From: Punctularia strigosozonata HHB-11173 SS5
Lineage: Eukaryota; Basidiomycota; Agaricomycetes; Corticiales; Punctulariaceae
NCBI RefSeq assembly: GCF_000264995.1
Contig: NW_006767443.1
Coordinates: 218,656 to 282,655 of the forward strand
Length of the DNA: 64,000 nucleotides
Direction: 5' to 3'
Position 1 is the stretch's first letter. Every line of letters starts with the position of its first letter. The notes under the pieces are model-generated. The model made no database searches. It was not told where the DNA came from and worked only from the letters and a program-made list of their open reading frames with translations. Below are positions 55,201 to 64,000 of the stretch, one piece after another. The position numbers and the translations under genes are program-made.

Positions 55201-58200
55201 GAGTCGTTCCACATAGCGCTCGCACCCTTGCAGCGAGAGGAGGCTCGTGCTAGGGCCCGGAGACCCGCGCAATCGCTCGGGCGAGACGGTATGAATGTCA
55301 GAAACCAACACGCCGCGGCAGTTGATCATGACGATAATCACGCTGCGCCTCATCGTCGCTCATCGTCTCCAGAGAGGTCGTTCGGTGGTACGACTACCAT
55401 CAGCTTAGACTTCGGGATCAAGCTCTTTCGCCCCGGGCTCCGCTTCAGCAGACGTTTCTATCTCGGTAGGGAGGGCCTGTACAGCTTGGTTGCAGCCTTG
55501 GGTGGACAGGAGGAAAAGGACGCAGTGGTGCTTCCTAGTGACGTCAATATCGTTCCTTCTTCAAGTGCAGAACTCTGCACCTGGTTCTCTAGCTACTGCA
55601 CCGCCTTACTGGCCAACGTGAACGACGCTACCCAGGATGAGGACGACGTCCTCGATAGGAGGCTCCATGAAGTTGCCCGATACGTTTCGAATTTCCTCAG
55701 CACGGACGCGAGCGTGAATGCTAGCGAGGCCAAGGCGAGTGTCGTGCATGAAGCAATTCAGCTGGTGGCTGCACTTGATCGTAGCATCCCTGGGACGCTT
55801 AGCTACGACCACCATATAGCAGGACGTTATCTCTCTATCCACTGGTTCGCTGTGGAAGTAACTGCAAGACTAAGCTGGAAGCATGGAGCTGGCAACGACG
55901 CTGCGATTGCAGAAGGCCCTTTTGGTTCACTTCTCAGTCTTATCTGTTCATTGTGTAGACGGCTGCAAGAATGCGGTGTGCAACGCTCGGTGGACGCCCT
56001 GGCGAAGGTGGATAAGGACCTTGACCATCCTTCTCCGCAGGTCCGCGGAGCGGAACTGTGGATCTGCCTATTCCATTTATCGATCGCTTGCCGGGATCGC
56101 CTCCCTGGTTTGAGCAACACCTCAGACCACCCGCTCTTCGATATCCTGCGCCAACCTCAGAGCTGCCCACTACTCCAGTCGGACCTAGAGGCCAGTGAGA
56201 CGCTCTGGAGAAGCATCTTCAGCCTTAGTGCTTTATCCCAATTCTCAGCCCATGGAATGGCCAGGTCAGATCCCTCTATGCCACCGTCTTGGGACGTTGT
56301 ACTTTTAGCACTCAAGCAAATTCGCCTCACGCACGAGGCCGCTGATGAAGGACTCAGTCGAGCCGCCCTGCGAAAAAGGGACGAATACGTGCGCTTAGTA
56401 GTGTTTAGGTGCTTTCTCCTATGCAAGACGTGGAAATGGAGTTTACACGGCGCAGTTCCTGTCATCACGCATCTCATGGAGATCTTCAAGAGCCGTCGAT
56501 TCTGTAACCTTCAAGGTGAACGCTCCGACTTCCCAGTCTTCATACGAGAGCACAATATCAAGATGCTTTTCGAATATGACCAACACGACACTGCCTTCTC
56601 GTGCTTCCTGAAGCTTATATTTCGCGCAGCGCAAGACTTCAAAAGCGATAAAGTGTCGGGGGCACCTTCAGCGAAGCTCAGAAAGGTGTTGTCCCTCGTT
56701 ATACCAGTCGGATCTGTTCCCTTCACGAAGTCCAACCCACCGCTTCAACGAGACTTGTCCATGCTTTTCAATCGTATATGCACAGTCTTCCTGGGCATCC
56801 TCCTAGAACCCTCCCCCGTTTTCATACACCATAGGTTTGGACTCGCGCAAGGATATGCCGATTTTCGACACGCTGATTTTGCTACTCGGCATGCATGCAT
56901 TCGAGGCGCCATGTACTTCACAATCCTATTCCGACATTTGAATCTCCCATTGAACCAACCCATGGCTTGGGCGAAGGACATGGCCCATATTCTTCTCGAA
57001 GAGTACAGGACGTCGCCTGTGGTTCATGCACCAAAACTCGCCGCCAACCACGAGAAGGATCGAATAGCGACGCTCATTCAGATATTGTTGATGTCACTAC
57101 AGAAGGCTGTGGAGGTATGCACGATGGACCCCAATGAAAACAAGGTCGTGTATCCTGATCCTGCCCTTCTGGACGGACGTGAGTTCGAGTTCACCTCACG
57201 CTCATCCTGTTTTCGGCGTCTCTGACTGTATTGTAGCTTGGATATCCGAGACACTGAATCCAACGGTGGGATTGGTCGACTTGCGGTCGACAGGTTACGC
57301 AGTCCGGAGTCTGGTCCAGGCATTCCTCGATGCCCGTTCTGCTTATATGCCTAAACCACGTAGGCCGAGGAAGACGCATCACAGTGAAGACAGTCAAGAG
57401 TATGATGACTTCGAACTGGACCTGAATGATCCAGCACTTCTTGTTGCACTGGGAGAAGCCCCTGCTGAGCGCTCCGACGCCGTCATAAAGGAGGCACGCC
57501 TTTGCCAGGTGCGTGGCGTTGCCCAGACTCAGAAATTCCTTTACTGAATATGCACGAAGATCATCGATAGTCACATTATGACACCGATATTTCGCTTTGT
57601 CTGCAAACATGTTCTCGACCCCAACGAAAACCTGTGGACGCTGGAACAATTCCGCAACGATGCTGATCATTGGGTAGACTGCTGGGTTGGCTGTGCCAAC
57701 GTTCTAGTGCAGAACGGGCTGAAAGTTAGTACTAGTCGGTTGACATGCGGTCGGCTCGCTGATATAATCTAGGACTGGTCGCGGTTTTATGAATACGGAT
57801 CGGGATCCTGGGACCAAATCATGGACACTGCGAAGCGAAGACGTGTTAGCCTGCGATTCATGTACACGCTATTGCGATTGGATCCTCAAGCGTATACAGT
57901 ACGTGAGATGGCGAGTTTCTGCGGGCAGCGCCGCTGAATGAACCCGTATAGAAGGATACGACACGTTTCATGCAAGTGATGGCAGAATCCTTGGTGACGG
58001 CCACGGTGTCCTTTGAGCATAAATATGTTGCTCTGTTACTTTCCATTGACGACCTTGAGCATCCCCTGTTACGAGGGTTGTCGGTGACACGCGCGAATGG
58101 TCAGGAAGACTTCGACTTCACGGTACCGCAGTTCCTCGCGACACGGTGTATGATCCTCGAATGTAAGTGCAAAACGTTGGCGCACTTCCTGTTTCTTACC

Positions 58201-58531
58201 TTCCACAAGGCATGTTCAAGAATCTCGAGGCGAATCTGCCACGGCAGATATCTGCAGACGTGCGGCTTGCTCGTCACAACCAGGAGTATATGAACATCGT
58301 GGCTGCAGCGCTTTCGACGATGAAGGACATTGAAACGGTTCGTTCGAAGATGATTCTCGGCAGTAACGAGCGTACTGATGTAACTCCCAGTCCCTCCCCC
58401 CAGAGGACACCCTCGTTAAAGAGAGCTACGGCAGATTTCGCCACAGCATCATGGAGTCACTGACACGTCATCCTGCGGTTGCTGCTGCGCCGCGGCTCAG
58501 ACCGATAATCGAATCATTCCGCATTTCATAG
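52273..58531 (+). CDS. MMS22: MMS22/Mus7-like replication repair protein
   Basis: Mms22 is the substrate adaptor of the Rtt101-Mms1 ubiquitin ligase and protects stalled replication forks. The protein has roughly 2000 residues. The N-terminal 900 residues are Ser/Pro- and acid-rich with low complexity. The conserved part starts near 55380 (ISLDFGIKLFRPGLRFSRRF) and includes VFIREHNIKMLFEYDQHDTA, FKSDKVSG and FRHADFATRHACIRGAMYFT, typical of the Mus7/MMS22 family. Introns fit at about 53833-53895, 57181-57236 and several more up to 58415. The last one (41 nt) leads to VKESYGRFRHSIMESLTRHP and a stop at 58531. The first intron, near 52500, is unresolved: the frame changes between RTRFYTC and LNPEELSVPT. 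The start at 52273 is therefore tentative. Confidence 0.82.
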
Positions 58532-58803
58532 CATGATTTATACCATCGACATCCACAATGTACATCAGGCACTTTGTACTTCTACACTCATCATCATGGC
58601 TTCGCAATGTGGGGGCGTTATCTCATGTGGGGTATGTTCGGTCCCGAACTCATCTTGCACGAACACGAATCTGGCATGGTATTTTGATCGCAATGATACA
58701 GTAGCACGGTAGAGTTGCTTCAAATCTGGCAGTCAAATGCCCAAGCAGATCCTGGCAGGGAAATTGAACAGGTACGGCAACGCATAGTAATGAGACGCCC
58801 CGG
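58532..58803. other. Convergent MMS22-PRP40 gap
   Basis: These 272 bases lie between two convergent stop codons. Only 3' flank sequence was seen. Confidence 0.4.
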
Positions 58804-61720
58804 CTAGATTTCCCCCTCTTCGGGTGTCTCCTCACGAGCGGGCTGCGAAGTCTTCCCATTCGTTTCAGGGATAGGAGACGACTTGTCATATCTCGCTCGC
58901 TATGCAGACCGGTTAGTTGATTCGGTCTGTCCGAGAATAGCTCGCGTACCTTATCGACACGGTCATCATGACGATCGTCGTAGTCACGTTTAGTCGACCC
59001 CTCGCGGTCCCTGTACCCGAGGCTTACGCTCCTTTCCCTCTCTTCTCGTCCATGTTCGCTTGTCGGCTTCGGGTTGTCTCTCTCACGGACGTACGGATCA
59101 TCGCTCCTCCTGTCCCTATCCTTGTCTCGTCTCCGATCTCTGTCTCTCTCTTCGCGTTCGCTCTCATACTTGCTCCTCGAGCTCTTGTAGTAGTCCTTAC
59201 TGTCCCGCGCATAATCTCTGTAGTCCTTGTAATCCTTTTCGCGGTGGTCCCGATCGCCACGAGAATATTCCCGATCCTTGTAGTAGTCTCGGCTGGTAGA
59301 GGTTCGGTGGCGGTCGTAATCGTCATGATAACTGTGGCGGTGGTGATCCCGTTCCGAGCGGTAGTCGTCCTTTTCACGATGGGGCTCCTTACGCTTACGA
59401 CTCGTGGTAGAACCGCCGTCATCGGACGCTTCGCGCAGCCGCTCCTGTAAAACGTAATGGTTGGATCACGTAAGATTGACGCGAACAGATGGGGCGTTTA
59501 CCTTCTGCCTCTTGATGAACTTGGCGAAAGCAGCTCGCCTGCCATCGTCCTCTAGCGCCTTGAACTCGGGAAGATCTTGCATCAATGGGATAGCCTGTTA
59601 TGTGAGAGGGGCACGATTGAGCAGATGCCAACACGTTAGAAAGCCCACGCACGTCTTCGTAGGACATATTTACGTCCAGCGGCTCCGGCAATTTCTTGAG
59701 CGCATATCGCAGATCGTCTTGCATGTGCCTCTGCTTCCTCTCTGCTCGCTTGCGCTCTTCGTCTTGTTTCTTCTGAGCGTCCGCAAGTTTCTTTGAAGGG
59801 TGCGATCAGCATGAGAACACATGCACGCAAAGGCGACTCCTTACTGTCCGAAAGATCTCTGTGATATCCGCGCTGGTCAGTTTCCTGACCTCTTGATCCC
59901 CCGTAGCCTCCACAGCGGCTTTGAACTCCTCTTCCGTCGTCTCAGGTTTCACTTCGAACACCTCAACCTCTCCCTTCTCCTTGTCCGCCCCGTCAGCCTT
60001 GTCGCCCTTGCGTTCTGCTGCTTTGCGAAGCGCGGCGTCAACGGTCGCAATCTTGGCGTCCAGCTTCTGGTCCATGTCATCGACGATATCCCAGAAGAGC
60101 TCGAGGGGGTTCGAGCCAGGGTTGCCGAGAATGTTCAGGTACCTGTCGTCATCTTTGATGGAGGGATAGATTTGCTTCCACTTGGTACGTGCCTTTAAGA
60201 TGCCTGACTGAACGAGCTCGGCGAGGAGGGCCTATGCATAGACAGCCCATCGTTAACAACACTACTACGCGGCAAGAAAGAGGAAGGTTGCGCACCTTGA
60301 ATCCCTCCCGTGCCTTCCGCTCCTTCCTGGTCTTCTCGAGCTGCTGCTTGCGCATCTGCTCCTCGAACTCCCTCTCGCGCACTCGGCTGTAGTCTTCGAA
60401 CGCAAGCAGTATATCAAGCGTGGGGAGGTTCGCCAGATCCGGGTTCGACTTCCACTCCTCCGAGTTGATGAGCATCTGGTGGGCTTGGCGCCAGCGCGTG
60501 AGGACGTCCACGTCGAGCTGCTTGAAGAGCGCCACAACGGTGGAGATGGCACGAGAGCGCGCGGCGCGCTGCTCCTGCATCTCACGTTGCTTCAGCTCCC
60601 CGATGTACTCCTCGAAGATAAGCTTGCGCTCTTCGGCGATCTTGGCCTGCTGCCAGATGGGGTGATTCGCGAACAGGCGATCAGCAGTGGCAAAGGTGGA
60701 GTAGTGGTGTACGTTCGGGTTGCCTTTCAGCATGTTACGGAGGGCGGGGCGGAGCTTGGCGAGACGGGCTTCGCGCTCTTCCTGCTCCTTAGCCTTCAAG
60801 CCATCGACGTACTATGAGGAAAAGTGGTCATTGGTATGATTTTTTTCCAACGTCAGAGCCTCGAGAATGCGCACCTTCTGCCAGCAATTCTTTTTCTCAG
60901 CCAGTGTATTCAGCGCTTTGTACAGCGGATCGGTAATAATAGTGCGCATCGTCATGTCCCAGGTCCAGCTCGCGTCCACGCCCGCCTTCCTGAGCAGATG
61001 CGTGAACGCCTTCTCACCTTCCTCGAGAGTGGCGAAGCCGTTGTGGGGTATAACGGGGTCTTCCGGGAGGTTGGGGCGCGCGGGGAGGGCGCCGGTCGTA
61101 GCGGTGGAGATGGGCAGCCCATTTTGGGTCGGCAGGGCCACGGAGAGATCCATGCCTGGCACAAGGGCGCCTGCTTGCCCGATGGGAGTGAAGCCGGCAG
61201 GCGCGGGAAGCATGCCAGGTGCGCCGCTAAGTGCCGCATGAGGTGAGTACGTGTTTGGGTAGGCCCTACAGTGAACGAGCGTACGAAGGCGCTGGAGTAG
61301 GAGTGGCCGATTTCTCCTTCTCGACTTTTTCCAGGAGCAGCAGGAGTTCCTCCGGCATATCCCATTTTGACTCCTTCGTCTCAGTCTATCGTCGGTGAAG
61401 TAGCGTAAGTTATCAAGTCTCATAGAGCGGTAAGTAACACACGTTGTAGTAGTACTTCCTCCCGCCAGAGAAGTACTCTTTCCATTTGGTGTTGTTGAGC
61501 GCTTTCTCGAAGGGAGTCTTCAAGTCTGCATACGTGGTGTCATGCAGAGCACACGGTTAGCAAAATGACGGACGCACCGTCAGGCTTCTCCCATACACTC
61601 TCCCTAGTGGTGGTGTTGAACCAGTAGGTCCGGCCTTCCGGATTGCGATGTTCGGTCTATTCCACTATGAGCATGATTTTCTGCAGATTGCGCAGCTCAT
61701 CTGCGCACCCAAACATTCAT
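58804..61720 (-). CDS. PRP40: U1 snRNP splicing factor PRP40
   Basis: Prp40 bridges the 5' splice site (U1 snRNP) and branch site in early spliceosomes. A 12-nt first exon (61720-61709) encodes MNVW, spliced to [20 protein letters not shown], the first WW domain. The second WW domain spans [15 protein letters not shown] and [13 protein letters not shown] Pro/Ala-rich linker follows, then FF domains: [80 protein letters not shown] with [20 protein letters not shown]. The C-terminus has an Arg/Asp/Lys-rich tail of about 130 residues and ends ETPEEGEI*. About ten exons. The Arg/Asp/Glu tail suggests spliceosomal contacts. Confidence 0.92.
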
Positions 61721-61987
61721 CTCGGGAGTACTACGGCTCCGTGCTGTGGCGAAGCTCCAGACGAATAGATATCAGAGAGACGAGCCAGCACACCGGTGTA
61801 GACGGAGGTGAAGGACGTCGGGAGTCAAGACCTGCAAGCGCCCATAGCGAAGAGTCCCTTCGCGCCACCGAGCACAATCTCTGCAATTGCAACTTGCAAG
61901 TGCACCAAGCGGCACTCTCTGCCAGGTCACAGCGGATGAAACCGAAGTCTAGAATGCGTGCATTATATGAAGCTAACATGTGTAATA

Positions 61988-62512
61988 CTATGGTGATGGC
62001 TGCTGAATGGCTGGAATCTCAATATCCCCGATCCTCAACCTCGTATACGTCTGCTTATGAGTGACCGTCTTCCGGTAGCCCTTCCTCTTCTTGAATTTGA
62101 CAATGACCTCCATCTGGCCCTTCGTGTGTTCCACGACGGTCGCGTCAAGATTCACGGCGCCTCCGGGTATGACAGGGTTCCCCCGCAGAGTGTAGTCGCG
62201 TGAGCCCAACTCATGGATGTCGGAAAGGCGGAGTTTGTCGCCGACGCGGACGTCTTTTAGCCTGGGGACTGTGAGGAGGTCTCTTGGGCTCAGGAGGTAC
62301 TTTCGGCCGGCGACGGAGGCCACGACGTATTGTGACGGCTGGTCGCGTATGAGCGCGAGCGCGCGTTGCGTGTTCTGGTCCAGCGCAGCGGAGCTATGGG
62401 CTGTTCGTATGCCGGTCGCACATATCCGCGACAGCGTGTTCACGCCTGCACACCTCGTCAGCGTGTCGAATCACATAGGACGGCCGTGGTATTTACCTCT
62501 TAACATGCTCAT
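61988..62512 (-). CDS. MRPL49: Mitochondrial ribosomal protein bL21m
   Basis: This is a large-subunit mitoribosomal protein of the bL21 family (yeast Mrpl49). Two exons fit: 62512-62497 (16 nt, MSMLR plus one base) and 62445-61988, giving 157 residues. Without the first exon the frame has no ATG. The Arg-rich N-terminus ([17 protein letters not shown]) works as presequence. The bL21 core is [20 protein letters not shown], with [13 protein letters not shown] and [20 protein letters not shown], then [20 protein letters not shown] and LRIGDIE, the classic bL21 C-terminal signature. The gene starts about 70 bases from the broken end of ATP1. Before the inversion the two were probably a divergent pair. 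Confidence 0.92.
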
Positions 62513-62584
62513 GGTGGGTGGCAGAGGACGGGATGAAGTACCGACGCACGTGCTCGCCTCATCGTGAGAAAGTTGGGCAGGTCC

Positions 62585-63716
62585 AGGTGCGAGGTACTGG
62601 AGAGGCGCAGCCTCGGAGGCAGTAGCAGCGACGATAATGGAGTACTTCATCGCGTCGTTCTCCTCAAGGGTCTTGACGAGCTGAGCGACGGTGGAACGCT
62701 TCTGGCCGACGGCGACGTAGACACAGTAGAGCTTCTGTGACTCATCCGCGCCGTCGTTCCAGCGCTTCTGGTTGAGAATGGTGTCGATGGCGACGGCAGT
62801 CTTGCCGGTCTGACGGTCACCGATGATCAGCTCACGCTGACCACGACCAATGGGCACCATGGCGTCGATGGGCTTGATACCAGTCATCATGGGCTGGTTC
62901 ACCGAGCGACGAGGGAGAATGCCGGGCGCCTTGAGCGAGGCACGGCTACGCTGGGTGGCCTCAATGGGGCCCTTGCCGTCGATGGGGTTGCCGAGGGCGT
63001 CAACGACACGACCGAGGAGAGCAGGGCCGACGGGGACGTCGACGATCTGGCCGGTACGCTTGACGGTGTCGCCCTCCTTGATGAGACGATCGTTACCGAA
63101 GATGGAGACACCGACGTTGTCGGCTTCCAAGTTCAAGCACATGCCACGGACACCGGAGGAGAATTCCACCATCTCCTCGGCTATAGAATAGATCAGTACC
63201 TGGCGTCATGATAAGTACCGGGGAAGGCACACCCTGGACGTTCTTCAAGCCCCAAACGCGCGCGATACCGTCACCGACGCCTGAAGAAATGGCGTCATCA
63301 GCTTCGACCTCGGTGGTAATTCCAATCCCAACATACTGAGGACACGGCCAGTCTCCTCGACATTTCCGCCTATTGAAGTGCCGGCAATGCGGGACTCAAG
63401 GATGGAAGAAACCTCCGAAGCGGCTGTGACGTATCATAGTTGCGAGGTCACGAAACACAACGACAAGGATGCCAAGAGGAGAAGAAAATCAACAGCACGC
63501 GTCAGTTGCGGTATGTGGACCCGAGGAGGTGACTACGTACCGGCTTTCGCGGTAGCGTATGAGCGGAAGACGGCCGGGGCGACGCGGACAGCGCTCTGTT
63601 TTCCGGCGTAAAACGTGAGCAAATGGGCCAAAAATTGGGTCCCAGCGTCGACGGACCTTTTGGGAGGCGGCCAGCGCGGCTGCGCGCGCCGAATTGTTGA
63701 GGGCGAGTCTGTGCAT
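62585..63716 (-). CDS. ATP1: ATP synthase subunit alpha, N-terminal part (split)
   Basis: This is the alpha subunit of mitochondrial F1-ATPase, inner membrane, matrix side. From 63716 the presequence exon encodes [20 protein letters not shown], spliced at 63657 to [18 protein letters not shown]. Exons then carry [31 protein letters not shown] and [29 protein letters not shown], the Walker A motif GDRQTGKTA and [20 protein letters not shown] follow. The match stops abruptly at LQYLAP (62585), after which the frame runs into the bL21m promoter. The normal continuation, FSGCAMGEWFRDNGKH, is found on the plus strand from about 63771. Only about 50 bases of leader precede the ATG before the opposite-strand piece begins. 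The gene is split by an inversion (real or an assembly fault); as it stands it encodes a truncated protein. Confidence 0.9.
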
Positions 63717-63770
63717 GGAGGACGACGGGGGGAGCGATGAGGAAAGAAACTGTCGGATGCGCCCGGGCCA

Positions 63771-64000
<230 letters not shown>

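Noticed and set aside
59024-59422. Long Thr/Arg-rich minus-strand frame
   Set aside because: It is an out-of-frame shadow of the Arg/Asp/Lys-rich PRP40 tail, whose true frame matches on both sides and ends EEGEI.

Overview
The window reads as nuclear DNA of a filamentous basidiomycete, most likely an Agaricomycete (polypore-like). Nearly every gene is cut by introns of about 45-70 bp with GT..AG ends. The proteins belong to fungal families (CCZ1, MSC2, LYC1, MMS22, SUR2, DUF1295), and genes are closely packed with short shared promoters. I could not search databases. Families were recognised by eye, and exon borders come from splice sites, reading phase and family motifs.

Left part (1 to about 15.8 kb) is repeat-rich and decayed. 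A DIRS-order tyrosine-recombinase retrotransposon fossil of the Ngaro type lies on the minus strand at 2598-8319, with the A1-ORFs-B1-A2-B2 repeat layout. Next to it is an LTR-like repeat (1402-2322) that has a second, inverted copy at 15679-15770. Both the element and the repeat lie between two halves of a minus-strand coiled-coil gene (542-9013), as if in a 7-kb intron. A roughly 1000-residue hypothetical pseudogene follows (9735-12903).

Middle part (15.9-42 kb) is dense housekeeping. CCZ1 (Rab7 exchange factor), a small mitochondrial-looking protein, a YEA4-type nucleotide-sugar transporter, NUP53, MAK16, FMP32 (DUF1640), guanylate kinase and a YANK-type AGC kinase come first. ZPR1 follows, framed by an inverted pair of paralogous small secreted proteins. 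Then come a UCH-type deubiquitinase, the SUR2 sphingolipid C4-hydroxylase, the MSC2 zinc transporter and a DUF1295 membrane protein.

Right part (42-64 kb) holds two divergent hexose-type MFS transporters separated by 4.4 kb with no recognisable gene, then LYC1, MMS22, PRP40, mitochondrial ribosomal protein bL21m and ATP synthase alpha (ATP1). ATP1 is the most striking item. Its N-terminal half is on the minus strand, its continuation is on the plus strand at the window end, and the two meet almost at the same codon. That is the signature of a 1.2-kb inversion, real or from assembly.

I found no clear new biological system. The best leads are the split ATP1, the secreted-protein pair around ZPR1, two GC-AG introns in MAK16, a 12-nt microexon in the UCH gene, and the repeat-filled intron.
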